Assembly: GCA_947561395.2 (NCBI GenBank)
Contig: OX387185.1
Span: 38,048,213 to 38,112,212, forward strand
Direction of reading: 5' to 3'
Source of the DNA: Buxus sempervirens
Taxonomy: Eukaryota; Streptophyta; Magnoliopsida; Buxales; Buxaceae
Length of the DNA stretch: 64,000 nt
In this document: piece by piece, positions 1 to 10,553 of the stretch
Numbering within the stretch: the stretch's first letter is position 1
How the letters are laid out: every line of letters starts with the position of its first letter
Notes under the pieces: model-generated
Told to the model about the DNA's origin: nothing
Database searches by the model: none
The model's input: the letters and a program-made list of their open reading frames with translations, nothing else
Translations under genes and position numbers: made by a program

Positions 1-1715
1 CCAGAGCTTTCACCTTCTTCTTCTTTTGTAAATAGGATTGCCTCATCAGGGAAATTAGTCTTCAAAGGTTGGTATTCTGGTAAGGGGTGTGCAGCTAAGT
101 GATCAACTATGACTTGACCTTTAATGGCTTTCTGTGTCATATAGGTGAGGTCAAATTCAGAGAGTAACAACTGCCACTTTGCTGTTCTTCCAGTTAAAGC
201 TGGTTTCTCAAATAGATACTTCAAAGGGTCCATTCGGGATATCAATAAGGTGGAATGACTAAGGAAATAATGCCTCAGTCTCTGAGTTGCCCACACTAAG
301 GCACAACAAGTCTTTTCCAAAGGGGAATACTTTGCTTCATATTCTGTAAATTTCTTGCTTAGGTAATAAATTGCCCTTTCCTTTCTGCCTGTATAGTCAT
401 GCAGCCCCAAGACACACCCCATTGACGTCTCCAAAACTGACAAGTATAAAATCAATGGTCTTCCTGGAGTTGGTGATACTAGCACAGGTGGGTTCAATAA
501 ATACTCCTTTATTTTGTCAAAGGCTTCTTGGCAATCGTCATTCCAGACTATCGGGTTATTCTTTCTTAGAAGCTTGAAAATTGGTTCACAGATAGCGATG
601 AGCTGTGCTATGAACCGGCTTATGTACTGAATCCTTCCAAGAAAACCACGAACTTCTTTCTCCGTTCTGGGTGATGGCATTTCAATGATTGCTTTGGCTT
701 TAGCTGGGTCAATCTCAATTCCCTTCCTGTTTACTATAAAGCCCAATAATTTTTTTGATGTAGCCCCAAAGACACATTTCGCAGGGTTAAGCCTTAGACT
801 ATATTTCCTGAGCCGGTCAAACACCTTCTTCAAGTTGATCAAATGGTCTTCTTCTTCACATGATTTGGCTATCATATCATCCACATAAACCTCCATCTCC
901 TTATGGATCATATCATGGAATAAGGCTGTCATGGCCCGCTGGTAGGTCGCCCTGGCGTTCTTAAGCCCAAATGGCATGACATTGTAATGGAAGGTACCCC
1001 AAGGTGTAATGAAGGCTGTTTTTTCTTGGTCCTCCTTAGCCATCTTAATTTGATTGTACCCAGAAAACCCGTCCATGAATGATAACAGGCTATGTACAGC
1101 AGTGTTGTCCACTAAGATGTCTATATGTGGAAGTGGAAAATCATCCTTTGGGCTTGCCTTATTCAAGTCTCTGTAGTCTACACACATTCTGACCTTTCCA
1201 TCCTTCTGTGGCACTGGTACTATATTTGCAAGCCATTCAGGGTATGTGGAGACTGCCAAGAATCCAGCTTGGAATTGCTTAACCACTTCATCTTTGACCT
1301 TCAATGTCCATTCAGGTTTTAACCTTCTCAGTTTCTGCTTAACTGGCTTGGCATCTGGTAGAATGGGTAGCCTGTGCACAACCATGTCCGTGTCTAACCC
1401 TGGCATATCCCGATACGACCATGCAAATACATCTTCATAGTCAGCTAAGAACCGTATCATTTCATCCCGCTGTACCTTAGATAAGCATACCCCAATCTTT
1501 ACTATTTTTGGGTCATCTTCGGTCCCTAGGTTTATTGATATGGTCTCTTCAATATTGGGTTGGACCCCCTTTTCATGATGCTTCAATTGATATGTGATTT
1601 CTTTTGGAGGGTCGTCTTCTTCATCCTCAATCTCTTCTTCAACCCCCATTAGGTCAAAGTCAAGCTCGAGGTTGAAGTTATACTCTACCCGGTCCAATTC
1701 CGTTTGCTTATATGG
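1..1715 (-). CDS. Ty3/gypsy (Tat lineage) pol: reverse transcriptase and RNase H, cut by window edge
   Basis: The frame is open from a TAA stop at 1716-1718 down to the window edge (about 571 codons, no stop). It begins with an acidic linker, then a reverse transcriptase with CVDYRDLNKASPKDDFPLP, the PFGLKNA block and the catalytic YVDDMIAKS, then RNase H blocks such as KYSPLEKTCCALVWA and KWQLLLSEFDL. YVDDM and the DLNKASPKD block are typical of the Tat/Athila branch of plant Ty3/gypsy elements. Integrase would lie beyond the left edge. The gag fragment upstream (1896-2430) is in the same frame, separated by only two stops; gag core, zinc knuckle and protease are missing. The enzyme would copy element RNA in cytoplasmic particles. 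The upstream deletion suggests this copy is not autonomous. Confidence 0.9.
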
Positions 1716-1718
1716 TTA

Positions 1719-1895
1719 ATAAGTGGTTTGGACTTTTTTGAAAAATTTATCTTTTCTATAAAAAGTTTGAAAATCTGTTTGTGTTTTTTTAGAGCCTTCT
1801 TCAAAATCTTTCCCTAAAGACGGAGGCTCATTAAAACTTTCAGGAAAAGGGCATTCCACTAATGGAGTTTTTTTTTTGGAAGCCATGTCTGTTTG
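1719..1895 (-). pseudogene. Short linker ORF between the gag remnant and pol of the Tat-1 element
   Basis: A 56-codon stretch starts at an ATG (complement of 1884-1886, MASKKKTPLVECP) and ends at the TAA at 1716-1718. It is in frame with both the gag remnant and pol, so gag, this linker and pol form one reading frame broken by two stop codons. Its sequence is basic and low in complexity, and I recognise no domain. It probably marks the scar of an internal deletion that removed most of gag and the protease. Confidence 0.5.
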
Positions 1896-2425
1896 CTAAA
1901 CAAACGCGGCTTCAAAAGTAAGGGGAGTTTCCTCCCAATTGTTCAAAATAAAAGAATCTGGGGCAGGGTACAGGCATAAGTCCTCAAAATTGGTGCCCCC
2001 AAAGTTATTCACGCCTTTAACTTCCCTCAGTTCATCTTGGATCATTTCCAATCTGTGCATGAACTTCATCTCAACTTCTTCCCTCATCCTTTCCTTTTCC
2101 TTAGCTTTGTCCGACTCCACTGTCTCATCCCTGATCAGTATAGGTTCAGGGGTGGGTTCATAGATGGGTTCAGGAATAGGTTGAACCGGAGGTGGAATGT
2201 TGATTTGTGGTGGAGGTGCTGGGTTGGAAGTGGATGCTTGGTTCTGGGCTTGCACTTGTTGGGCCTGCACTGACAGGATGTTTTCTAGCATTCGGGCTAG
2301 TCCTGCCACTTGCTCTTGAAGCAAGAGAATGTCTGGGTGAGGAGCATCAGTTTCAGCCTCAATGGGATTCATGGTGTGAGCTCTTGATCTGGTTACAGGA
2401 GCTATGATTGCAAGTGTATTAGTAC
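1896..2425 (-). pseudogene. N-terminal gag remnant of the Tat-1 element
   Basis: Minus-strand frame ending at a TAG (1896-1898). It contains the start-like TRSRAHTMNP, a heptad-like stretch (ILLLQEQVAGLARMLENIL), a proline/glutamine-rich linker and a basic-acidic helix (EKERMREEVEMKFMHRLEM). This order resembles the amino-terminal gag arm of plant Tat elements. The nucleocapsid CCHC knuckle and capsid core that should follow are absent. Upstream of about 2430 the open frame continues into the tandem repeats, but that part (GPLKAFEFQ repeated) is probably not real protein: a good splice acceptor (T-tract then GCCAG) lies at 2426-2436 just before the gag arm. The likely start is the ATG at about 2371, or an upstream spliced exon. 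Confidence 0.55.
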
Positions 2426-2440
2426 CTGGCAAAAAAAATA
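2426..2440 (-). promoter_or_regulatory. Putative splice acceptor before gag
   Basis: On the minus strand a run of Ts followed by GCCAG sits immediately upstream of the gag arm. Matching donors (CAG/GTAAG-type) occur downstream of the TATA box in the LTRs of this family, which suggests a 5' UTR intron running from the LTR to gag. Inferred from sequence only. Confidence 0.4.
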
Positions 2441-2614
2441 AAGAAAGAAAAAAAATCAGTGCCCAATTAATCTCATTCACATGCCTATGTATGCCTATGT
2501 GCAAGCTGGGTGAACACGAGTTTGGATTTTGTTTCTTTATTTGCTTCTTTTTTTTTTTAGAATTGTTGGAATATTCTAGGGCTTCCAACAGGTCCCACAA
2601 TAAAGAGAAAATGA

Positions 2615-3290
2615 TCTGAAATTCAAAGGCTTTCAAAGGCCCAGGGGGTTTTGAAAAAGGTTTGAAATTCAAAGGCTTTAGAGGCCCAGGGATATTTTTG
2701 GAAAAGGTCTGAAATTCAAAGGCTTTCAGAGGCCCAGGGATATTTTTGGAAAAGGTCTGAAATTCAAAGGCTTTTAGAGGCCCGAGGATTTTTGATAAAA
2801 GTCTGAAATTCAAAGGCTTTCAGAGGCCCAAGGAGTTTTTGAGAAAAGGTCTGAAATTCAAAGGCTTTCAGAGGCCCAAAAGAAAAAGGTGTGAAATTCA
2901 AAGGCTTTCAGAGGCCCAAAAGAAAAGGTCTGAAATTCAAAGGCTTTCAGAGGCCCAAAAGAAAAAAGGGCTGAAATTCAAAGGCTTTCAGAGGCCCAAA
3001 AGATAAAGGTCTGAAATTCAAGGCTTTCAGAGGCCCAAAAGATCTGAAATTCAAAGGCTTTCAGAGGCCCAAAAGAAAAAGGTCTGAAATTCAAAGGCTT
3101 TCAGAGGCCCAAAAGATCTGAAATTCAAAGGCTTTCAGAGGCCCAGGGATTTTTGAGAAAAAAGTCTGAAATTCAAAGGCTTTCAGAGGCCCAAGGAGTT
3201 TTTGAGAAAAAGTCTGAAATTCAAAGGCTCTCAGAGGCCCAAGGAGTTTTTGATAAAAAGTCTGAAATTCAAAGGCTTTCAGAGGCCCAA
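2615..3290. repeat. 16-unit tandem repeat with a hairpin in most units, Tat-1 5' UTR
   Basis: Sixteen units of 33-48 bp share a 29-bp core beginning tctgaaattcaaagg and ending agaggccca. Length variation is confined to the A/G-rich tail. Most cores contain the inverted repeat CTGAAA-N9-TTTCAG. The array separates the primer binding site from gag. Tat/Ogre elements are known to generate tandem repeats in untranslated regions, usually 3'; here the array is 5'. Confidence 0.9.
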
Positions 3291-4769
3291 AGGATTCTCT
3301 CCCACATTTGTTTTTATTCATTTATTTTTTTTGGAAGCATTTTATTCAAACTCATTTCCCTTTATCATTATTTAAAGGTTAAAGGAATAAGATTTAGTGG
3401 GAAAAACTGATTAAAATTGAATTTTCCACGAAAACCGTATACACAGTACGGTCCAGCTCTGCCCGTATTCAAATTACGAGCGAGCCGCAACCGTATGAGA
3501 TCCACGGGCGAACCCCGCCCGTATAACTAATACGGACAAGCCCAGCCCATGTGTCAAATACGGTTTTACGGAGCTCTTTTATGTTTTCTCAGTTTTTTCA
3601 CGGTTTAATCACTTTAATTGCTCATCCAAACATACGGTTCACCCAGTGCAGGGCTTCTAAACTGTTCCAAAGTGGACTTTGACCTTTTTGCTAAAACACA
3701 TGTTTAGGAAGGCACATGTACCCTCCAAATTGACACCATACTTAAGAATTTGGTACCCTTTTTGTTGCCTCTTGTATGAACATTGGGTAGGATTGATTCT
3801 AAACAGAGTTAGAAACTCTTCCTATGGGCTGCACCAATTTTAGAAACATGCATATTTTGGGACCAATTTTATCCCGAACCAATGGGCACCATGACACCCC
3901 TATGACATGAAAATAATGCAAAACAATAGGATTACCTTGTTACCTTGTTTACCTTCAATATGGCATCCGCATTATGCCCTGGTTTGTAAGCCATGCAAAT
4001 GGCCTTCCCACAATTACAAGCCCATATCCCCACGTAATTGTGTACTTTAGCCAAAAACGTGTAACTCCACCTTCAAGCATAGGGGTTTTGGGTTTTGGCT
4101 TAATGGAAACTTAGCATTCAAGCCTAGTGATGACCAGAATCACAGATCCACATTATCATCACATCATTAGCCCAAAGTTCTAAGGTGAATGTTTTCACTT
4201 TCGTTTTCTGAAGTATCGACCTCGTTGCGCCAAGCTACACACATTCGGGTTCAACTTCCTATAGGTCAAGAGTAGGCCGTGTAAAATAAAAGGTGCACAG
4301 TGCATTGTACAAATAAAGTGCATTCACAACGTCCCAAACCCTTGCCACTCTTTTCGTAGCCATGCATAAACAAACCAAGGCATAATAGGAAAGCATATTT
4401 AAAGTAAACAAATACACAAACAGTCCCTGTAGCACCTAAAACATGCTCATAAAAAATCATCTAATCATGCAAACATATGATCATGTTATACATCCAAAAA
4501 CACATCATGGAGATCATGCTGAAAATTAAAACATGCTATCATAAAAATTTAGCAAGAAATAAACATGGTTCAGCAAAACGAACCTCCCCTACGCATGTTT
4601 GTAGAAACAATCCTATATATCAAAATTAAGCATGTTTCTACCCCCATGAGTTCTTAAGCAATAATTCAGATTTAAAACATACCCAACATGCTTAAGAACA
4701 CAAAATAGCAAGCAAATCAAAAAATATTAAAAACATGAACTAAAACACCAAAAGGCTCAAATCCTCAAG
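3291..4769 (-). other. 5' untranslated region of the Tat-1 element
   Basis: About 1.5 kb between the tandem array and the primer binding site, with no convincing ORF. It holds the five-box palindrome array at 3433-3565 and otherwise AT-rich leader sequence. Confidence 0.6.
3433..3565. repeat. Five 21-bp palindromic boxes phased at exactly 28 bp
   Basis: Boxes start at 3433, 3461, 3489, 3517 and 3545: constant 28-bp steps, each box 21 bp plus a 7-bp spacer of variable sequence. Half sites are (A/G)CC(C)GTA on the left and TACGG(T/G/A) on the right, with substitutions in some arms. The same box occurs in every Tat LTR in the window. Confidence 0.85.
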
Positions 4770-4787
4770 TCCCCAGCAGAGTCGCCA
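4770..4787 (-). promoter_or_regulatory. Primer binding site of the Tat-1 element
   Basis: The minus strand reads TGGCGACTCTGCTGGGGA two bases inside the end of the 5' LTR. It has the expected TGG start and length for a tRNA-primed site. Ogre-type Tat elements use a similar site usually assigned to tRNA-Arg; that tRNA assignment is from memory. Confidence 0.8.
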
Positions 4788-5887
4788 GTTGTGAGACATG
4801 GAAAAAATCAAATCCAATGACTTCCTCAATCATCACACGAGATTAAATAAAACAAAGAGTCGCCACCATTCAATTTAGGTGTGAATGGACACCAAAATAT
4901 TAAATAAGCACAAAAGGCAATTTTTAGGGTAAAAATAACCCTCCTAAAAAAAACAACCAGAGATGGGTAAGGGGATTAGGTTATGAACAGGGGAAGGTGT
5001 TAGGCACCCCTATTCATCCACACAAGGTGGTTGCCAGGTATTGTTCATGTTAAAATAAAGGAAAAAGGCTTGCTATAAAATTCACGAAAAATCACAAAAA
5101 AGACAAAATATATGGTTTTTTCATATGAAAAGTCTGATTGATCCAGAACTTTCAAATATGATCATACCATTCCTAGGGTTTCATGATCAAAATAAATTTG
5201 AGATAAAATCAAATAAAATCAATTTAAAGTGAAAAATCCAAAAATCTGGCTTCAAATCAAATTCTAGAAATCTAGAAAAATATGATTTTTATAAAATATT
5301 TCAAAATTGAACTGTAACGCCCCGGATCCGAGTCACGAAATAACACCGTAACTCATCCCCGGAGGTTAATTTAAAACACAGGATCGCAATATCAGAGTGA
5401 AGGAAAAACATGAATACAGCAATAGCTATATAAAAGAGTGCGCTAAAATATTCCCCAAACTAAAAATAAAACTCACATGTCCAAGTAACTACCTGCAAGT
5501 ATCGAGCTCTCCAAGAGTATCTGAAAACAAAACGAAAGCAACGGGGTGAGATACGAATATCCCAGTGAGCAGCACATGCATGCACAAATACATTTATTTC
5601 AGTTCTAAAACATGCCACGGTTATAAACCATATACAATGATGATAACACACATATTCCGAATAATCCGACTAAACTTCAATAATCCAATTCATATCAGAG
5701 CGGAAAACCATCAGGTAAATCAAGCAATAACAATCCGTTTACAATCCCGAAGCTATCAATAAAATAATGATTAACTGAGAACAACATAGCAATTAACCAT
5801 AATTTCGTATCTCAAGATATAATTCCAGATATACCAATATCATATAACACAAAGTCTTCTCATAACCATGCCCACGCCTCCAAATGT

Positions 5888-6312
5888 ATATCCGGCCTAC
5901 TTAGGGTTTCGGATATTGAAATGACTGCGTCATCCAATGCAGGCCTACTCCCCGGGTTTCTGCATTGACAACCAGGCCTACTCAGGGTTTCTAGCTGCTC
6001 TACACCGGTGGGAGGTACAATACCCAATAATTGGTAAACGATATTCCATGAACCATAAATACCAACAAACCAGCGAATAAAACATATCACGTCGAATAAA
6101 ATCAAATACCAACATTGGTCAATGTCATGACTATTGTTTAGTTGATAAATTAAACATGCCAAGTAGACACTCCACACCTCCACGTACACAGTTCCGGCCT
6201 ACTCAGGGTTTCGGAAACTCTGAAATGACGGCCTACTCAGGGTTTCGTCATCCAATGCAGGCCTACTCCCCGGGTTTCTGCATTGACAACCAGGCCTACT
6301 CAGGGTTTCTGG
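5888..6312. repeat. Hairpin array with constant loop and variable stems (Tekay LTR copy A)
   Basis: Two sub-arrays (5888-5994 and 6192-6312) repeat the segment GCCTACTCAGGGTTT (variants with TTAGGG or CCCCGGG). Each copy is bracketed by different but complementary arms: ATATCCG/CGGATAT (5888-5916), CAATGCAG/CTGCATTG (5935-5967 and 6253-6285), TTCCG/CGGAA (6192-6216), ATGACG/CGTCAT (6225-6251), CCAG/CTGG (6290-6312). One arm pair, at 5972-5994, has a mismatch. Confidence 0.85.
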
Positions 6313-7326
6313 CTGCTCTACACCGGTCGTGGCAACACACAAGGCCATGCAATTTCAACAACCAACAATAACACTACATTACTAAGCTTAGACTCTGGAT
6401 CCAGGACAAGCTAAACCAGTAGTAAGTATAAAATTAGCAAATCAACCCAATGTATTTTCCATCATGTAAAACTGATATATATAGATCAACGTGTTCAAGT
6501 GCATACCATATGTCACTCAGGACCAGCTTACTCGCTCATGGAGTCCTCAAAGAAATTCTCAAATAATTTACCAGAACAGAATAAGATATGATTCTAAACC
6601 AACCACCGATATAAAACAATATTCAAGTAAATCATTCCTGAAGTGCACCGTGCATTCAAAGGTGAACTAGTATAATAGTGTAGATGTATTTCAGCAAAAC
6701 AATATGGTTTCAAAACTGACTTTTCAGAATAAAGCACAATATACAGAAATGATTTCAGCATCCAAACTTCGATTAAACATAATTCAGCAAAACATCTCCT
6801 AGATTCTCAATTTCGCTTTCATAATCCAAATCAATCAAAACGAATGTTGTAAAGGCTTCAAAACACATTTGGATGAGTGGAATAGTCTTAGGATCTCCTA
6901 TAAGGTCACCATACCAAAAAGCAATCAATTCTGAGACAAAAAGTTTCGGACCTCAAAATATTCTAAGTCTAGTTAAAAACGTTGACTTTTGGTATATAAT
7001 TTTTCTAGACAAATCTACAAGGAGTTTCGGGCTCAAATTTTGGTTGTAGTCTATTGAAGGATAAACACATCTCCTAGAATTTTATGGGCTCCTGAATCAC
7101 TCATCTGGGTATTAAACCCAAACCGGGCTTTTTGATAAAAACCGGGATTTAGGCATGAACTGGAAAGTTGACTTTTTATTGGCTAGGAATTAGACCTTGG
7201 AAGTATTTTTATTGGTTCCAAATGGGGGGTAAAACCTTATTTACATGTAAAGACTTAAGTAAATGGAGCAATAAATACACAGGTGAGCGCCAGTCGGCGG
7301 ATAGGAAACAGGCTAAAATCGACTAT

Positions 7327-7501
7327 GCGCTCACTCGACGCTAAGTGAGCGCGAGCTGAGCGAGAGAAGGGCGCGAGAAGGGCGCGGGATAGGCACGAGA
7401 TAGGTGCATCTAATTTAAGTGGCCGCGAGCTGAGCGCCAAGTGGGCGCGAGCTCGGCGCCAGGTCAATATTTCTATGCGCCTACTTCCCGAAGTGGGCGC
7501 A
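7327..7501. repeat. GC-rich hairpin block (Tekay LTR copy A)
   Basis: GCGCTCAC at 7327-7334 pairs with GTGAGCGC at 7345-7352. TGCGCCTACTT at 7476-7486 pairs with AAGTGGGCGCA at 7491-7501 (11 bp, one G-U, CCCG loop). The stretch between is rich in gcgc, gagc and gggcgc words and much more GC-rich than the rest of the LTR. Confidence 0.75.
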
Positions 7502-9152
7502 AGTGGGCGCCAAGTGGGCGGATACCCACTGCGATTTTCAAGTCTCTGTTATTTCGAGATCTCCATGTTTGGCTGATTTGTTTTGGTCTGTAATTGTTCC
7601 AATACACTCCCAATGTTCCCAGAATACTTCCCAACCAGTTTTGGATTTAATCTAAACACCTTTAATTTCAAATTGAATTTCAATCTCACGTTTGGACTCA
7701 TGGTATTCCAGAAAACCAGAAAACTCACAATACACCCATGCGTTTCAAAATACATCACGAATAAACTAAAACCTCAGTTGTAAAACAGTGCTACTCACCC
7801 TTATATGCTTATCCCAGAATAAAAGCTCATTCCACAACCGGCCGATCACGATTTCCGGCTGCGCGCGAGGATGTGAAGGTAGCCGAACTATCCCCTGTTC
7901 GCGAGAGGAAAAACCCACTGAAATCTGGATCTCCGACTCCACTAATCCAGTCGTAGCTCTCGCGGTTCTCATCTCTTCCCAGCGAAACCCTAATCGCCAC
8001 AGTAGCCGCAAAACACCAAACGTCTTTAGTTACAAAAATACGATGCGAGCATTCGAAACCAAAAACCTAATTTCCCCTTTAGTATATATACCTTCCACAC
8101 GCTCCCATACGTATTGCCGCACGACAACCTTTTAAAAGCCTTGATCCTGTGCATGCTCGCCCACTGAAAACCCTACATTTTCCCGCATCCACTTAAGCTT
8201 ATTCTCTTTGACAACTAATGACCACAAATCTCCAGCAATAAATAAATTTTGATTAAGCCTGTCCATAAATACATGTGTTCATACTTTTGCATATATTTTA
8301 TTTTATCTACTATTTTATATTGTTTATTATTTTTTTTTTCTACTCAAAACTGGGGTTTTACATTTGAATAGTCCAGGATATAGATAAAGCCCAAATTTCA
8401 CATTAAATCAAGAAATAAAAACCAAAAATACCCATGTTAATGAAAAACCCCAAAATGGGAGAACTTAGACCGTAGGGTCTTCTCTCAATAATGAAAAACG
8501 ATTTAAAAACCACATCATGAAACCCTAGAATTTATTTTCAGGCTTCTGCATCCAGATCTATCATATTGATCATGATAAATCCAAGATCTTAGCCTAAAAT
8601 CACGAAAATCACAAAAACGGTGTTGTAGGTGCAAAAGTGGTGAAAATCCAAATTTTGGAAAAAAAGTGGGGATCTCATGCTATAAACATTATGGATTCAT
8701 GTTATTCATTCAGATATATCATAAAAAGCATTAAAACATGATCAGGATATTTAAAACAGCCACATCTCACAGATTAGAGCACATGGGCGTCTACCCTACG
8801 GATCCCCCTGTTCTCTTTTCCCCTAGCTCTCTCTTCACGTTTTACGTCTAGAGAGGATTCTTGAGGTACTTGGAGATAGGTTTGGTTATACGAACACAAT
8901 CAGAGGCTTTATTCTAGAAAAAAAAGAAAAACAGATATGGGGTTCTATTCTAGGGATCCACCTGTTCTCTTTTCCCCAGAAGGATATATCCTGATCCTCA
9001 GGATAGAGTCAAAAACAGAGATAATGCCCATCCATAGCCAACCAAGGTGGCTTCAGCGAATAAAAGACATAATTCGCTCATTTAAAGGGATATTGGGCTA
9101 AAGATAAAGCTCAGAAATCGAGAGAAGAATAAAACTCGCACGACTCTTTAGT

Positions 9153-9256
9153 GACCGTAAATGATTTACGGTCCAATGGTACCCGTATTACCAATACGGA
9201 TGCGCCTAACCGTAGAGAAATTTCGAGCGTGAGCAGCCCGTGAATAAAATACGGGC
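9153..9256. repeat. Four palindromic boxes in the Tat-1 5' LTR
   Basis: 21-bp boxes start at 9153, 9181, 9208 and 9236 (steps 28, 27, 28). The first has nine-base arms ACCGTAAAT/ATTTACGGT. They correspond to the boxes at 53147-53222 in the solo LTR. Confidence 0.8.
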
Positions 9257-9359
9257 AAAGCATGCCTTGTCAGTTCTTATGCATTTTTGACCTATTTTAA
9301 GCTCTAATTACATGTTTTTAATATTTTCTCATTCTGTAGTGCAATTTGGGGTGTCTACA

Positions 9360-10337
9360 CAATCCAATCAACTCAACTATGGAATCTTTCTTTTCAAGAA
9401 ACTTGAATGTTCACCAACTTTCTAAAATTTTTCGCACCACTCTAGGCATCTTCAAATTAAATATCCTATTCATATTGTAGCCCTACGAGTCATGAACATA
9501 ACCTAAAAATTGGAGGCCAATCCAATGGTTGAAAATCTCCAGATCTTAATTTGATGACTGCTGGTCGGAATTCTTTAGCACTCCTTCATAAAGTTTCTTT
9601 TTTTCTCTCTATTTTTCCAGCCCTATGCACGAATTTTCTCTCTTCTTTTCTCCTCACGATTGAATTAATGGAAACCTCAAATCTTCCCTAATGCCTTCCT
9701 TTTATAGGCTCACCCAAATATAGGTCCTAATTGGTTTAGGAAACTTTCCAACTAGGATTCCTAATTCTATTTGGAAAACTTTCCTATCTTATCTCTCCTA
9801 ATTATTTTCTCTTAAATCTAACTCATAAGAAACTTCTAATTTAATTAATTTTCGTGCTATTTATCATCCCTATTTTAAATATTAACTAATCACTTGATTT
9901 TCTCCCATATTACTAAAATTAAAGCTCATAAATAAGCAAAATTACAAGTAGGCCCTTTTTTCTTCGTTTAAACCTTAAATTCATTATTTAAATCCAATTA
10001 AACACAAATTTGGTCTAATTAGGTTTCCTAATCTAATAATTAATTATTTTATTCTTTTCATGGATTTGACTAATTAGAAATGATTAAAATGCCCGTTCTT
10101 TAATTTCCACACTTAATCATTAAATTTCACCAAATTCTATTCTTTTTATTATTTCTTATCATAATTTGAAATTTAAATCCCAAATATTAATTCTACAAAT
10201 TCTCACTTATAATAAAATTTAGATTCCTATACTTAATTCCTATTTTTCCTTTTTAAATTTATTTACATTTCCAAATCTCTCTAGTTTATTTATTATTTAC
10301 TTGTTTATTTTATATTAGGAGAATCCAGGGTTCTACA
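9360..10337 (-). mobile_element. LTR fragment of an older element, truncated by the Tat-1 insertion
   Basis: The minus strand starts TGTAGAACCCTGG at 10337, immediately after a purine-rich tract (GAGGGGGAGAGTGGATAAG) that fits a polypurine tract, so this is a 3' LTR. A TATA box is visible on the minus strand at 9699-9706. The far end is missing beyond 9360. Its internal region begins at 10338 and continues, interrupted, to about 34010. Confidence 0.65.
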
Positions 10338-10553
10338 CTTATCCACTCTCCCCCTCTTTTTGAGGAAGAGGCAAAGGAAATCAAAGGATGTCAAGACTCA
10401 GGGGCAAGGGTAGCTGGTGCAAGAACATGGCGTTCAGGCTCATTGGATTGAAGCATCAAATATTCGTCTCAAATGTACTTAGCATTACTTGGAAGAACAT
10501 ACTCTCCAATGATACCTTCAGAAGCTACTTGGTCAACTGTCCTCTGTTCTCCC
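10338..10553 (-). pseudogene. 3' end of the internal coding region of the older LTR element
   Basis: Minus-strand fragment reading through EGIIGEYVLPSNAKYI with stop codons, ending near the polypurine tract. It continues from 13267 once the Tat-3 solo LTR (10554-13266) is removed. I recognise no domain here. Confidence 0.4.

Larger units (their letters stand above)
5313..8362 (-). mobile_element. Tekay/Del-type solo LTR, copy A
   Basis: On the minus strand it starts TGTAAAACCCC and ends CGGGGCGTTACA, the same termini as the LTR attached to the Tekay gag-pol at 43883-47028. Length is 3050 bp. The neighbouring Tat-1 sequence resumes on both sides exactly as in the solo LTR at 53043, so the boundaries are firm, but no 5-bp target duplication is visible. 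A TATA-like box (minus strand, 8083-8090) lies about 270 bp from the LTR start, so most of the LTR would be transcribed leader. Two hairpin blocks lie inside (5888-6312 and 7327-7501). Confidence 0.85.
4790..9359 (-). mobile_element. 5' LTR of the Tat-1 element (split by a Tekay LTR)
   Basis: On the minus strand the LTR starts TGTAGACACC at 9359 and ends TGTCTCACA at 4790, followed by the primer binding site. Without the Tekay insert at 5313-8362 it is about 1.5 kb and aligns by eye along its length with the solo LTR at 53043-54685. Palindromic boxes lie at 9153-9256. Compared with the solo copy, the TATA and start region has been lost and replaced by rearranged sequence (a 24-bp segment at 8800-8823 is repeated at 8954-8977), so this LTR may not be an active promoter. 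It cuts the older LTR that starts at 9360. Confidence 0.85.

Noticed and set aside
2430..2813. Repeat-encoded N-terminus of the gag ORF (GPLKAFEFQ repeats)
   Set aside because: It is the tandem array read in one open frame; the array continues beyond it and a splice acceptor precedes gag.
3433..3565. CRISPR-like repeat-spacer array
   Set aside because: The repeats are palindromic 21-bp boxes with only 7-bp spacers, lie in a plant retrotransposon UTR, and no cas genes are present.
7255..7467. Minus-strand ORF rich in arginine and alanine
   Set aside because: It is the GC-rich hairpin island of Tekay LTR copy A read in frame.
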